From NCBI RefSeq assembly GCF_013282095.1, contig NZ_BLTJ01000001.1, positions 450,501-514,500 of the forward strand: DNA of 64,000 nt, read 5' to 3'. Made by a program: the position numbers and the translations under genes. This document shows, piece after piece, positions 26,312-36,109 of the stretch (within the stretch, counting starts at the first letter, position 1; every line of letters starts with the position of its first letter). A model generated the notes under the pieces. It searched no databases, was not told the origin of the DNA, and worked only from the letters and a program-made list of their open reading frames with translations. The stretch is from Enterocloster alcoholdehydrogenati. GTDB taxonomy: Bacteria > Bacillota > Clostridia > Lachnospirales > Lachnospiraceae.

Positions 26312-27736
26312 ATGGCAAATGCAACAACTGCAAGAAAAATAACAACACAATCTGCAGAAAACTTCGGTTTTCGGGATAAGCTGGCTTATGGGCTGGGCGA
26401 CTTCGGCTGCAACATGAGCTTTGCGTTAAAGGGAACGCTGACTCTGTTCTGGACTCAGTTTATGGGGATCAACTCTTATGTAATGGCCTCTCTTCTGCTG
26501 TTAGTTCAGATCTGGGACGCTATCAACGATCCGGTGATCGGCGCTCTGGTAGACTCAGACAGGCACACCTACAAGCGCAACAAGTTCTTAGCCTACATCT
26601 GGGCCGGCGGTCTTGGCCTGACCTTTGCTGGCGCACTCTGTTACATCCCCTGGACAGGCGCTCCGGCAATGGCAAAAAATATCCTCTTTGTAGCCGGCTA
26701 CATCATCTGGGACGCATTTTATACCGTAGCAAACGTGCCTTACGGCTCCATGCTTTCCCTGATCTCTGCGGATCCCGTACACCGGGCGCAGCTGTCCAGT
26801 TTCCGTTCCGCAGGAAGCATCGCAGGCTCTGTATCCACCAACATCCTGCTCCCGATCCTGATCTACGACGCAAGCAACAACCTGCGCGGCGAGCGCATCT
26901 GGATCATCGCTCTTGGAATGGGCCTGATCGGTCTGGCCTGTTTCCATTTCATGGTTAATAATACCAAGATCCGTGTAAATACCACAATTACCTTAAAAGA
27001 GGACGCGCCCAAGTTCAACGTTTTCAGGGCCGCCGGACACTTTATGCGCAACCGGGCCGCTGTAGGCGCTACTCTGGCTCCTGTGGGTAATTTCATCGGA
27101 ATGTACGGGGCTACGGTAGCATCTCAGATCATGTTCCAGTCTTATTTTAAAAACGCACAGATTTCCGGTCTGATCTCCCAGATTGCCTACATCGGAACCT
27201 TCCTGTATATGCCTTTTATCGCCAAGATCGTAAAACGCTTCGGCAAGAAGGAGGCCATCACCGCAGGCGCTCTTCTCAGCTGCCTTGCTTACATCCTGAT
27301 GCTGGTTCTGCCCATCACTCCCGACGGAAAGGGAATTGCCATGTTTGTTGTCTGCCAGCTTTTAAACGCCCTTGGAAACGGCATCGGAAACTGCTTAAGC
27401 TGGTCTCTGATGGCAGACGCCATGGATTACGAGGAATGGAAGTTCGGCACCCGCAACGAGGGAACCACCTATGCGCTTCATTCCTTCTTCCGCAAGCTGG
27501 CACAGGGCCTTGGGCCTTCTCTGGGCCTGGTAGCTGCTACCATGCTTGGTTACAACGCCAGCCTTCAGGCTGCCCAGACTCCTGAGGTCGCCTTAAATAT
27601 GCGCTATCTTGTAGCTGCTATGTATCTGCTTGGCGCAGTCGTTCAGCTCATCGCTTACGGCCTTGTATTCAATCTGAATAAAAAGACCATGGCTCAGATC
27701 GAGTCCGACCTGGCAGCGAGAAAAAACGCACAGTAA
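26312..27736 (+). CDS. GPH-family sugar:cation symporter (MelB-like)
   Basis: 474-residue carrier of the glycoside-pentoside-hexuronide family with 12 predicted membrane helices. Family signatures: FRDKLAYGLGDFGCN near the start, WDAINDPVIGALVDSD in the helix 2-3 loop, NVPYGSMLSLIS, and a C-terminal RNEGTTYALHSFFRKL. It should bring in a glycoside, pentoside or hexuronide with Na+ or H+. No glycosidase is adjacent, so the sugar is unknown. GGAAGGAG precedes the ATG. The AraC-type gene 120 bases downstream probably controls it. Confidence 0.9.
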   Translation: MANATTARKITTQSAENFGFRDKLAYGLGDFGCNMSFALKGTLTLFWTQFMGINSYVMASLLLLVQIWDAINDPVIGALVDSDRHTYKRNKFLAYIWAGGLGLTFAGALCYIPWTGAPAMAKNILFVAGYIIWDAFYTVANVPYGSMLSLISADPVHRAQLSSFRSAGSIAGSVSTNILLPILIYDASNNLRGERIWIIALGMGLIGLACFHFMVNNTKIRVNTTITLKEDAPKFNVFRAAGHFMRNRAAVGATLAPVGNFIGMYGATVASQIMFQSYFKNAQISGLISQIAYIGTFLYMPFIAKIVKRFGKKEAITAGALLSCLAYILMLVLPITPDGKGIAMFVVCQLLNALGNGIGNCLSWSLMADAMDYEEWKFGTRNEGTTYALHSFFRKLAQGLGPSLGLVAATMLGYNASLQAAQTPEVALNMRYLVAAMYLLGAVVQLIAYGLVFNLNKKTMAQIESDLAARKNAQ

Positions 27737-27758
27737 ACACATAAAAATGCAAGCTGAT

Positions 27759-27790
27759 GCCCCGGTCCGAATTATCCGGCCGGGGCCTCT
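27759..27790 (+). terminator. Hairpin after the sugar symporter
   Basis: GCCCCGG and CCGGGGC flank an inner CCG/CGG stem around AATTAT; only a pyrimidine run (CTCTTCCTC) follows. Probably a partial terminator before the AraC gene. Confidence 0.55.
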
Positions 27791-27856
27791 TCCTCATTAT
27801 TGCATTGAACAGCAAAATATGGTATATTACAAAAAAACAAGAGAGGGGGGAAATCT

Positions 27857-29098
27857 ATGCTCATTGATGCAATGACTGCACTGCGCAAGCTGATGGCTGT
27901 TTACAACGTTCAGGTAACGCCGGTAAAGCCCCCGTTTGCAGAATTAAAGCAGTTTGATCTGGGGCTTAGAGCCGGACTGGCACCCGGTTTTGACTGGCAG
28001 AAGTTTGGGGAAGATCTTCTGTCTGATATCCGGCCGGGTACGCTGACCTATGGAGAGGACTCCTTTCAGATGGTCTATGCGGTATTCTGCCCGCCCGGCG
28101 AAGAATCAAATGGAGAGGGATGTATCATTGGCCCCTGGCAGCGGGAAGTCAAGACAGCGGAGCAGCTTTTTTGGACCGAGAAGGAACTGGGGAGCCAGAC
28201 GGCCGCTATTGTAAGGGAATACTGCAGCAATATTCCCTCTGCCGGAGTTGAATTTGAACAGGTGATCCTGACGGCAGTGGGGATGATGTTTCCTGAGGGT
28301 GAGTTAAAAGCGGTATATGAAAATCATTATCTGCCCTTTTATTTCCGCCCTGACCAGAAATATTTTAACGAACCCATGGCCCGCCAGGAAATTTCCTTTG
28401 TTATGCTGGAGCAGCGCTATCGGACAGAAAACCAGCTTCTGGACGCGGTAGCAGCCGGGGACGAAGAGACCGCGGAAAAAATATCCCAGCAGATGAACCG
28501 GTACAACTACGGCGGACGGTTTCAGGGAGACGTCATGGCGGTGCGGCATAAGCTCATCATCTTAAACACGCTGTTTCGCAAAAGCATTGAACACTGCGGC
28601 ATCCATCCCTATTATATCGATGAAATTTCCGCCCGTTTCGCTGTTCGCATCCAGAATATGACCCTGGAGGAGGACAGGGAACTGATTCAGGAGATGATCC
28701 GGGAATACTGCGCTTATGTAACAAAGTATTCTCTGGAAAACTACTCCTCTGTGGTTCAGAACGCCATTCACCAGATCTGTTTCCATCTAAACGGCACCCT
28801 TTCCCTAAAACGGCTGGCAGAGCTGTGCCACATCAGCCCCAATTACCTTTCCAACCTTTTTAAGCAGGAAACCGGCGTCACCGTGACGGATTATATCAAT
28901 ACCCAGCGTATCCAGCTGGCGGCCAAGCGGCTGTGTACCTCCAATATCTCCATCGCCGACGCGGCAGAGGAGGTAGGGATCCTGGATGTGAACTATTTTA
29001 CAAAACTGTTCAAAAAAGTGTTCGGCATTACTCCTACCTCGTACCGTAAGGAAAATGCCTCCAGAAAACGGGAAAAGCGGGCGGATCAGAACGCCTGA
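27857..29098 (+). CDS. AraC-family transcriptional regulator
   Basis: 413 residues. The C-terminal about 105 form the double helix-turn-helix: LKRLAELCHISPNYLSNLFKQETG, then IADAAEEVGILDVNYFTKLFKKVFGITPTSYRKE. The N-terminal 300 residues are not a cupin; they contain an all-helical stretch (HKLIILNTLFRKSIEHCGI, HPYYIDEISARF) common in clostridial AraC regulators of sugar genes. It is on the same strand as the GPH symporter and likely senses its sugar. GAGGGGGG precedes the ATG. Confidence 0.9.
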   Translation: MLIDAMTALRKLMAVYNVQVTPVKPPFAELKQFDLGLRAGLAPGFDWQKFGEDLLSDIRPGTLTYGEDSFQMVYAVFCPPGEESNGEGCIIGPWQREVKTAEQLFWTEKELGSQTAAIVREYCSNIPSAGVEFEQVILTAVGMMFPEGELKAVYENHYLPFYFRPDQKYFNEPMARQEISFVMLEQRYRTENQLLDAVAAGDEETAEKISQQMNRYNYGGRFQGDVMAVRHKLIILNTLFRKSIEHCGIHPYYIDEISARFAVRIQNMTLEEDRELIQEMIREYCAYVTKYSLENYSSVVQNAIHQICFHLNGTLSLKRLAELCHISPNYLSNLFKQETGVTVTDYINTQRIQLAAKRLCTSNISIADAAEEVGILDVNYFTKLFKKVFGITPTSYRKENASRKREKRADQNA

Positions 29099-29119
29099 TA
29101 CGCCCGCAGAAAGGTTTTT
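29077..29119 (+). terminator. Terminator overlapping the end of the AraC gene
   Basis: GCGGGCG (29077-29083) with CGCCCGC (29101-29107), plus an inner ATCAG/CTGAT, then AAAGGTTTTTA. It spans the AraC stop codon and the 19-base gap to the convergent amidohydrolase gene. Confidence 0.65.
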
Positions 29120-30455
29120 ACCCGTGCAGCTCTTCTATTTCACCAAAGGCGGACTGTTTCATACGGTCCGCTAACTCCTTTCGGATAGACAGAGGATCCT
29201 CAAAAACCAGTTTCTTATCCCACACCAGGCGGGTTCCGGCCACATACACATCCCGGACATTGGAGGCCCCTGCAGAATAGACCAGGGCGGAGTAAGGGTC
29301 ATACACGGGAAACATATTGAGGGAATCCGTTTCAACCAGCACCATATCTGCCTCTTTTCCCGGCTCAATAGAGCCGGTTTTTTTATCCAGCCCCAGAACC
29401 CTTGCGCCCTGACAGGTCGCCATGGATACAATATCCTTTGCGGGCATGGCGCTGCGGTCGCGGCTCTCGTTTTTCTGAAAACCGGCGCACAGGCGCATCT
29501 GGGTAAAGAGATCCAGGGTGTTTCCGCTGGCAGGCCCGTCTGTGCCAAGGCCTACGGGAACTCCCTCCTTTAAAAGTTTAAGCACAGGAGCCACGCCTTT
29601 GGCGGCCTTTGCGTTGGAACCAATACAGTGGGAAATCCCGCTGCCCTTTTGCTTTAACAGGGAAATATCGCCGTCGGTCAGATGGATCCCGTGGGCAGCC
29701 GCTGTATGGCTGTCAAGGACACCCGTGCGGTCTAAGTATTCTATGGGGGTGCAGCCGAAGGTTTTGGTCAGCCAGGTCAGTTCGTAATCCATTTCCGCCG
29801 CGTGAAGGGTAAAGGGCACATGATTCCTTCTGTCCATTTCCCAGGCCTTTTTAAGGCTCTGCGGGCTGCAGGTATTGGTGGCATGAGGGGCAGCGCAGCC
29901 GCTGATCCTGGGGTGATGCTTATACGCCTCTATAAGCTCTCTGGCTTTCCCAAGGGCGGTATCTGCGTCCGGTGCATCGCATCCCCCCTCATCCATCACG
30001 GTCTGCCCCGCAATCCCGCGAATGCCGGTCTGATCCATGACAGCGGCCACAGACTCTTCAAAATAATACATATCCATAACCGTTGTTACGCCGCAAAGAA
30101 GGAGCTCGCATATGGCATAGCGGCTGGAAAGAGCAGCCATATCCCGGTCCATGGCTTTTTGCTCCATGGGAAGAAGAAAGACTCTCAGCCGATCCTTACA
30201 GTCATCTCCCAGTCCTCTGAAGGGAATCATGCCAAGATGGCAGTGGGTATTGATCATACCGGGCATCAGGATCCCTCTCTGACCGTCCCGTATCTCCCAG
30301 CCGGTGCGCTCCAGCTCCTCCTTTGTATCTTTGAGGGAGCCTGCGGGGCCGACTTCTGTAATTTTCGTTCCTTCTATTTTTACATAGCCCTCCGTGTATA
30401 CGTTCCTCTGCACATCCATGGTGACGACAATGACATTTGTGATTATGGTTTTCAT
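29118..30455 (-). CDS. TRZ/ATZ-type amidohydrolase (MtaD/SsnA-like deaminase)
   Basis: 445-residue metallohydrolase of the cytosine-deaminase-like group. Motifs: MPGMINTHCHLG (metal HxH), HAAEMDYEL, AAHGIHLTDGDI and LGTDGPASGNTLDLF with the metal aspartate. Relatives deaminate 5'-methylthioadenosine, S-adenosylhomocysteine, guanine or other N-heterocycles. The start at 30455 follows GAGAGGG; a longer frame to 30488 lacks a site. It lies 36 bases downstream of adenine deaminase, and both are downstream of a PotABCD-type importer, suggesting salvage of purine-like compounds. Confidence 0.85.
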   Translation of the reverse strand: MKTIITNVIVVTMDVQRNVYTEGYVKIEGTKITEVGPAGSLKDTKEELERTGWEIRDGQRGILMPGMINTHCHLGMIPFRGLGDDCKDRLRVFLLPMEQKAMDRDMAALSSRYAICELLLCGVTTVMDMYYFEESVAAVMDQTGIRGIAGQTVMDEGGCDAPDADTALGKARELIEAYKHHPRISGCAAPHATNTCSPQSLKKAWEMDRRNHVPFTLHAAEMDYELTWLTKTFGCTPIEYLDRTGVLDSHTAAAHGIHLTDGDISLLKQKGSGISHCIGSNAKAAKGVAPVLKLLKEGVPVGLGTDGPASGNTLDLFTQMRLCAGFQKNESRDRSAMPAKDIVSMATCQGARVLGLDKKTGSIEPGKEADMVLVETDSLNMFPVYDPYSALVYSAGASNVRDVYVAGTRLVWDKKLVFEDPLSIRKELADRMKQSAFGEIEELHG

Positions 30456-30491
30456 CGGTTTTCCCTCTCTTTTGGAAATTATTCCCATTCT

Positions 30492-32219
30492 CTAATGATA
30501 GGCCGCTGCTAACTCCACCCGTTTCTGGGTTTTCACATCCAAAAGCCCCCGATCCGTCAGCTTCAGTTCCGGGGATACGGGGAGCGCCAGGGTAGACATG
30601 GACATGATCTCATTGTTGTTTTTGTAGCCCAGGCCAGCCATAGCGGCTCTTACCCGTCCAAGGGAGCCGGAAAGCGCCTCAATTGGGCCGTCATTTATGA
30701 TACCGCCTACATTCAGCCGTGCCTCGCCCAGACATTCTCCCTGAGAAAATACGGTGTATCCCCCTTCCAGCCTGAGGATATGCCTCTGGGCCAGAATCAT
30801 ATCCTCAGGGGAGGTTCCCAGCACCAGAAGGTTGTGGCTGTCATGACACCAGGTAGTAGCGGCGGCTCCCGGCTTTGTAAACGCCCCTTCTACCAGGCCG
30901 CAGCCGACATTTCCATTCTTTCCGTGGCGCTCATAAAGAACCGCAAGGCTCAGGCCGGCTTCCTGCCAGCAGATGCGTCCTTCTTTTACAGGAATCACAC
31001 GCTGTACCTGTCTGGTGGCTGTTCCAAAGGAATGGATCTGCATCACATTTGCAGTGACCGCTTTTGCATCCGCCGGGGCTTTTAAGATAAAATCCTCTAA
31101 GACCGCAGGACGGCAGTGGACAGAATGGTAGAAGTGAGACGGAAAAAGCGGGGTATTCTTCTCTCCTTCCCCTTCTTTGAAGCCAGCAGCCCAGGCCAGC
31201 CTTCCGCTTTTTACCACGGCAGCCGGTTCCATTTCCTCCAGCCCCTTAAGCAGAATAAAATCAGCCAGCTTTCCCGGACCGATCATCCCGCGGTCATCCA
31301 GGTGCATCCTTCTGGCCGGGGTATATGTAGCGCAGTAGATGGCCTTCTCCACCGGTATCCCCGCGTAAACGGCGGTGCGGACAATGTGGTTTAAATGGCC
31401 CTGCAGCAGCTGATCGGGCATAGTATCGTCGGTGACAAGGGCTATGTTTTCATAAAGACCGTAACGGCATACCGTATCTGCATTTTCCGGGGTCAGGGAC
31501 TTTTTCTGCAGCTCCAGAAACATTCCAAGATCCGTTTTTTCCAGAATCGATTCCGGAGTCTGCTGGGTGTGGTCCCCATCCACGCCTTCATAGATAAAGC
31601 GGTTTAAATCTGCACCGGACAGTCTGGGGCAGTGGCCCTCAATGCGAATGTCTCTTCCCCTGGCTTTGCGGCAGTGACGGATCATACGGCGAATCTGCGT
31701 ATCAGAGCCGTCCTCCGGGGCCAGCTGCTTAAAATTCATGACCTCGCCCAGACATAAGGTGTACGGGTTAAGGAGAAGCTCTGTGGCGTCCTCCTCCGTG
31801 ATGCAGGCTCCGGGGGTCTCAAGGCTTATGTGGGTAGCCGGAACACTGGATGGAATAGCCCAGAAGATGTCTAACGGCGTTTTCTGAGACCAAAAAGCCT
31901 CAATACCTTCCATTCCAAAGACGTTGGCGATCTCGTGGGCGTCCGCTACTATGGTAGTGGTACCGTGGGACAATGCCACAGGGGCAAAACGGGCCGGACA
32001 GGTCATAGAACTTTCGATGTGCATATGGATATCAATGAGGCCGGGGATCATGTATAGACCGGAGGCATCATAGACAGGAACCGAGGGATCGGACAGGGGA
32101 CCGCCGGGGGCAAGAACCGAATAAAACCGGCCGTTTCGGACGGCTACATCCCTGATTTCAAAACATTGGCGGAAGGTCTGAAAAACATTGGCATTTTTTA
32201 TGATGTAGTCTGGTGTCAT
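30492..32219 (-). CDS. ade: Adenine deaminase
   Basis: Converts adenine to hypoxanthine and ammonia. 575 residues, the usual length. Evidence: PGLIDIHMHIESSMTCPARFA with the HxHxE metal site, HGTTTIVADAHEIANVFG, GLRIEGHCPRLSG-like RIEGHCPRLSG, DDTMPDQLL, and the C-terminal WCHDSHNLLVLG typical of the bacterial Ade family (binuclear Mn/Fe enzyme). First gene of the pair with the amidohydrolase; preceded by a strong hairpin that separates it from the importer operon. Confidence 0.95.
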   Translation of the reverse strand: MTPDYIIKNANVFQTFRQCFEIRDVAVRNGRFYSVLAPGGPLSDPSVPVYDASGLYMIPGLIDIHMHIESSMTCPARFAPVALSHGTTTIVADAHEIANVFGMEGIEAFWSQKTPLDIFWAIPSSVPATHISLETPGACITEEDATELLLNPYTLCLGEVMNFKQLAPEDGSDTQIRRMIRHCRKARGRDIRIEGHCPRLSGADLNRFIYEGVDGDHTQQTPESILEKTDLGMFLELQKKSLTPENADTVCRYGLYENIALVTDDTMPDQLLQGHLNHIVRTAVYAGIPVEKAIYCATYTPARRMHLDDRGMIGPGKLADFILLKGLEEMEPAAVVKSGRLAWAAGFKEGEGEKNTPLFPSHFYHSVHCRPAVLEDFILKAPADAKAVTANVMQIHSFGTATRQVQRVIPVKEGRICWQEAGLSLAVLYERHGKNGNVGCGLVEGAFTKPGAAATTWCHDSHNLLVLGTSPEDMILAQRHILRLEGGYTVFSQGECLGEARLNVGGIINDGPIEALSGSLGRVRAAMAGLGYKNNNEIMSMSTLALPVSPELKLTDRGLLDVKTQKRVELAAAYH

Positions 32220-32274
32220 GGAATGATGGCTCCTTTGGCAGAAAATAGTTTAAACCAAGAACGGGCCCCGATAA

Positions 32275-32336
32275 AACAGTCCCGGCAAAAAACTGCCTGC
32301 AAGCAAGCTTCACGTATGTTTTTGCCGGGACTGTTT
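32275..32336. terminator. Long perfect hairpin between importer operon and ade
   Basis: AACAGTCCCGGCAAAAA (32275-32291) pairs with TTTTTGCCGGGACTGTT (32319-32335), a 17-bp perfect stem with a 27-base loop that itself contains GCTTGC/GCAAGC. Likely terminator of the importer operon (leftward), possibly with read-through into ade. Confidence 0.7.
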
Positions 32337-32358
32337 ATACTGTCCTCATTCTTTGCAT

Positions 32359-33417
32359 TTAATTGTTGATGATCCGGTTCCACTGGTCGATCCACTGGTT
32401 GAGAAGCGGATTTACAAAGCCGTAATCCAACACCTTTGCGTTTTCTGCCGCAGCCCCGTATGTCATGTTTTTGGACTCCTCCTCTGTGAAGCTGACCTTC
32501 TTATTGGTAGGAGCCTCGTTCAGAGCTTTGCCGGTCTTTGTCTGCAGTTCCTGGCTCAGGCGATAGTTGAGATATTCATAGGCCAGTTCCTTGTTCTTGC
32601 AGTTCTTTGTGATGCTGATGGTGTTAAAATTGGCATATGTCTCTTCAGGAGTGATATACACAAGATTCGGATTTGCCGCCTGGATGGTGGGTACGCCGAA
32701 GTCACCCACTACAGCGGCTGCCACCTCGCCGGAGGTAAACATATTGATCAGGTCGGAGGATTTTGTATAAGTCTTTACCAGATTTGGCTTTAACTCCTCC
32801 AGTGCCTTAAAGGCCGCGTCACCGTTATCACTCTTAATGTCTGCTCCCGCATGGTCGCTGGCCATATATACCATAGCCGGACCGAAGGTAGTTGTAATCT
32901 CTGGAATGGATACTTTGCCGGCCAGCTCCGGTTTCCACAGATCGTCAAAGCTTGTGATCTCAAAGCCTGTGGCCTCAGGATCATACATAATGCCGATGCT
33001 GTTAATGGTGTAGGGAACCCCCTGGCCATTTTCCGCCAGGGTTTTGGCTGCGCCGATCAGGTCTGCGGCATTTTCGATTTTGCTGAGATCAATGGTATCA
33101 AAGAGGCCTTCCTCCACGCCCTTGGCGGTCATGGCCTGAGACAGCTCGATCACGTCGATCGGGGTCTCGCTGTCCGCCTTCAGCTTGGTATAACGGTCAT
33201 TGGTGCCGCCGGTCTCCGTGACGATCTGGCAGTTAAATTCCTGCTCAAACGGCGCGTAGACCTCCTCTGCGGAAATATCCTCACTGAGACCATAGGTAGA
33301 AAGAACCAGCTTCTGTTTTCCTCCTGCCTCTGTATTTCCTCCCTCAGACGCCCCGCTGCAGGCGGTTACTGTTACAGCTGCCGCACACAGAACGGCCGCC
33401 AATACTCTCTTTTTCAT
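32359..33417 (-). CDS. potD: Spermidine/putrescine-type ABC substrate-binding lipoprotein
   Basis: 352 residues with lipobox VTACS (lipid cysteine near residue 20) and a periplasmic-binding-protein fold of the PotD/PotF group: KLVLSTYGLSEDISAEEVY, QGVPYTINSIGIMYDP, SSDLINMFTSGEVAAAVVGD. It delivers ligand to PotBC. Polyamine is the default for the family, but related clostridial systems carry other cations or small organics and the adjacent deaminases leave the ligand open. Last gene of potBCAD order here (B-C-A-D). Confidence 0.85.
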   Translation of the reverse strand: MKKRVLAAVLCAAAVTVTACSGASEGGNTEAGGKQKLVLSTYGLSEDISAEEVYAPFEQEFNCQIVTETGGTNDRYTKLKADSETPIDVIELSQAMTAKGVEEGLFDTIDLSKIENAADLIGAAKTLAENGQGVPYTINSIGIMYDPEATGFEITSFDDLWKPELAGKVSIPEITTTFGPAMVYMASDHAGADIKSDNGDAAFKALEELKPNLVKTYTKSSDLINMFTSGEVAAAVVGDFGVPTIQAANPNLVYITPEETYANFNTISITKNCKNKELAYEYLNYRLSQELQTKTGKALNEAPTNKKVSFTEEESKNMTYGAAAENAKVLDYGFVNPLLNQWIDQWNRIINN

Positions 33418-33445
33418 AACTTTTCTCTCCTTTTTTATTCTGTAG

Positions 33446-34486
33446 TTAACGGCGTACCAGCACCAGCTTATCTTCCGGCAGATACAGCCGTATGGAATCG
33501 CCCTCGGAAAATACGGTTTCTGTGTCCATATTCACCTTCAGGACGCCTGCCGCCGTTCCTACCTCATACTGATAGCTCTTTCCCAGAAAAGTGCGGACGC
33601 CTACGATGCCGGTCAGCACATTTTCCTGCTGATTTGCTCCTGCCAGACGGATATCATCCGGACGAATGGTGCCTGCAAAAGCACCCTCAGGACACTCCAT
33701 AGCCGCCTTAAAGCGGCTGCCGTCTCCCGCCTCATAGAGTCCCTCTGCACACCTGGCAAGATCCAGGAAATTCTCAAAGCCGATAAAGCGGGCTACAAAC
33801 TCGGTTGCAGGTCTTTTGTAAATATGCTCCGGAGTATCATACTGTTCGATCACTCCGCCGTTCATAACCGCCACTTTATCTGAAATGGAAAAACATTCCT
33901 CCTGATCATGGGTGACAAACAGGGTGGTGATTCCAAGCTTCTTCTGAAGGCGCTTGATCTCCACTCTCATGCTGATGCGCAGCTTTGCGTCCAGATTGCT
34001 CAGAGGTTCATCTAAAAGCAGAAGCTTGGGTTCAATGACCAGCGCTCTGGCAAGAGCCACTCGCTGTCTCTGCCCGCCGGACATTTCCTTGGGAAAACGG
34101 GAGGAAAGCTCTGTCAGCCCGCAAATCTCAAGAATATCCTTTACTTTTTTATCGATCTGCGACTTGTCCATCTTCCGGGTGCGGAGGCCAAAGGCCACAT
34201 TATCGTATACAGTCAGATGGGGAAACAGCGCGTAGCTCTGAAATACGATGCCGAAATTGCGCTTGTGGACCGGAACCGTTGTCATATCATTCCCATCCAA
34301 GGTGAAGGTTCCTTCCCCAGGCTCGATAAAGCCTGCCACTACCCGCAGAGTGGTGGTTTTTCCGCAGCCGCTGGGGCCAAGGAGGGACACCAGCTCGCCC
34401 TTTTCTACCGCCAGATCCAGTCCCTTCAGGATCTGTTTCTTTTTATCATAGCTGACGCCGATTTTCTCTAATGTCATAAATGCCAT
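33446..34486 (-). CDS. potA: Spermidine/putrescine-type ABC ATPase
   Basis: 346 residues. Walker A GPSGCGKTT, Q-loop QSYALFPHLTVYDNV, signature MSGGQRQRVALARAL, Walker B KLLLLDEPLSNLDA, switch histidine VTHDQEECFS, then a C-terminal TOBE-like regulatory domain (about 250-346). Start at 34486 follows AGGAGG by 8 bases and comes just after the potC stop. It powers the PotBC permease. Confidence 0.92.
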   Translation of the reverse strand: MAFMTLEKIGVSYDKKKQILKGLDLAVEKGELVSLLGPSGCGKTTTLRVVAGFIEPGEGTFTLDGNDMTTVPVHKRNFGIVFQSYALFPHLTVYDNVAFGLRTRKMDKSQIDKKVKDILEICGLTELSSRFPKEMSGGQRQRVALARALVIEPKLLLLDEPLSNLDAKLRISMRVEIKRLQKKLGITTLFVTHDQEECFSISDKVAVMNGGVIEQYDTPEHIYKRPATEFVARFIGFENFLDLARCAEGLYEAGDGSRFKAAMECPEGAFAGTIRPDDIRLAGANQQENVLTGIVGVRTFLGKSYQYEVGTAAGVLKVNMDTETVFSEGDSIRLYLPEDKLVLVRR

Positions 34487-34499
34487 TTGTTTTATCCTC

Positions 34500-35282
34500 C
34501 TATTTCGCCAGTGAGGCGATACCCAGCGTCCGGTCCACAATGACCATGATGATAACTGTAGCTGCCATCAAAAGCACGGAGACCGCGGAAACGGTAGGGT
34601 CGTAGTTATATTCAATATAGTTCATCAGTGTGGCCGGGAAGGTGCTGACGCCAGGGCCTGTCAGGAACATGGATACCGGGATATTGTTAAAGGAATTGAT
34701 AAAGGCCAGCATAAAGGCCGATGAGATGCCGGAGGTCACATTAGGAAGGACAATCTTGAAAAATGCACTTCCCTTTGGACAGCCCAGGCTCCATGCCGCC
34801 TCCTCAATGGAGAAATCAAACTGCTCCATGGCAGACCCCACTACCCGGATCACATAAGGAAGCGTCACCAGGAAATGGCCGGCCAGAAGGCTTACCATCA
34901 CCGGAAGCCGGAAGGTCAGAATCAGAAACTGATACAGGATAAAGCCAACCACAATCCCCGGCACAATGGTAGGTGACAAAAATACGGAGCGCAGAAGCTG
35001 TTTTCCCCGGATTCCTGACCTTGCAAGGGCATAGGCCGCCGGAACTCCCACCAAAAGGGCGATAAAGGTTGCCAGAAAGGCTACCTCCAGGCTGGTGAGG
35101 AAGGAACGGCGGAAGGATTTTAATGTAAATACGTTCCCGAACCATTTCAGGGAAAAGGAGTCAATGGGAAAGGTGATGGCGCTTCCGCCTCCAAAGGCCG
35201 TCACTGTAATGATCACCAGAGGGATCATGAGAAACAGAAATACAAGGACTGCATATAATGTCAGCCACCGGTTCTTTTTCAT
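34500..35282 (-). CDS. potC: Spermidine/putrescine-type ABC permease, PotC subunit
   Basis: 260 residues, six membrane helices, with the EAA-type coupling loop FSIEEAAWSLGCPKGSAFFKIVLP in the cytoplasmic loop before the fifth helix. Pairs with PotB. Its ATG overlaps the potB stop as ATGA, showing translational coupling. Confidence 0.9.
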   Translation of the reverse strand: MKKNRWLTLYAVLVFLFLMIPLVIITVTAFGGGSAITFPIDSFSLKWFGNVFTLKSFRRSFLTSLEVAFLATFIALLVGVPAAYALARSGIRGKQLLRSVFLSPTIVPGIVVGFILYQFLILTFRLPVMVSLLAGHFLVTLPYVIRVVGSAMEQFDFSIEEAAWSLGCPKGSAFFKIVLPNVTSGISSAFMLAFINSFNNIPVSMFLTGPGVSTFPATLMNYIEYNYDPTVSAVSVLLMAATVIIMVIVDRTLGIASLAK

Positions 35283-36109
35283 TGTTTTCCTCCTCTTCTG
35301 TCCAGTCTGGCCGCCAGGGCGTTAAAGATACGGATCACAGCCAGGGTAATGACGATCATAATCAGGGCCACCACGGAGGCTCCGTTCCAGTCTCCTACGG
35401 ACATGGCTCTCTGGTAAATAAGGGTTGCCAGCACCATGTTGCTGTTTCCGCCTAACAGCTGCGGCGTGGTGTAAGCGGTCAGTGTGCCGGTGAATACCAG
35501 AATGCCTCCTACGATAATGCCGGGAAGGCTCATGGGAAAGATTACCTTCATAAAAGCCTCAAGCCGTCCTGCCCCCAGGCTCTGAGCCGCTTCCATCATA
35601 TCGTCATCGATATTTTCCATCACGCCGGTGACTGTAACGATCATCAGCGGCAGAAACAGGTAAACCGAACCGATGATGATGGCAAAATCGGTGTATAGCA
35701 GCTTCATGGGCTTTTCAACCACATTGAGGGCCATTAAAAACCGGTTGATCATCCCGTTGCTTCCTAAAATGTTGATCCATGCAAAGCTTCGGATTACAGA
35801 GTTCGTCATCATGGGGAAGATAGACGCTGCCAGCAGCAGCCCTCTCCACTTCTTGCCGCACCGGCTGATAAAATAAGCGGTGGGGATCCCTCCTGCCATA
35901 CAGATAGCCGTTGTAATCACCGCGATCCGCAGGGTGCGAAAGAGGATCTTCCTGTAATACTCGTCCTGAAAAAACTGCACATAGGAACGAAAGGGGGCGT
36001 CTCCCTCAGTAAATGTAGGAGCCAGCACGGTTACAAGGGGCAGGGCCAGACACACCAGCAGAATGATAAGCCCTGGGGCCAGCATCATCCACGTACTGCT
36101 TCGCTTCAT
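35279..36109 (-). CDS. potB: Spermidine/putrescine-type ABC permease, PotB subunit
   Basis: 276 residues with six membrane helices and the coupling loop DDDMMEAAQSLGAGRLEAFMKVIFP. First gene of the importer operon; GGAGGAAG precedes the ATG. It is divergent from a LysR regulator at 36298, whose shared 188-base AT-rich region must hold both promoters (GTATACTTG at about 36233 is a likely -10 for the regulator). Confidence 0.9.
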   Translation of the reverse strand: MKRSSTWMMLAPGLIILLVCLALPLVTVLAPTFTEGDAPFRSYVQFFQDEYYRKILFRTLRIAVITTAICMAGGIPTAYFISRCGKKWRGLLLAASIFPMMTNSVIRSFAWINILGSNGMINRFLMALNVVEKPMKLLYTDFAIIIGSVYLFLPLMIVTVTGVMENIDDDMMEAAQSLGAGRLEAFMKVIFPMSLPGIIVGGILVFTGTLTAYTTPQLLGGNSNMVLATLIYQRAMSVGDWNGASVVALIMIVITLAVIRIFNALAARLDRRGGKQ

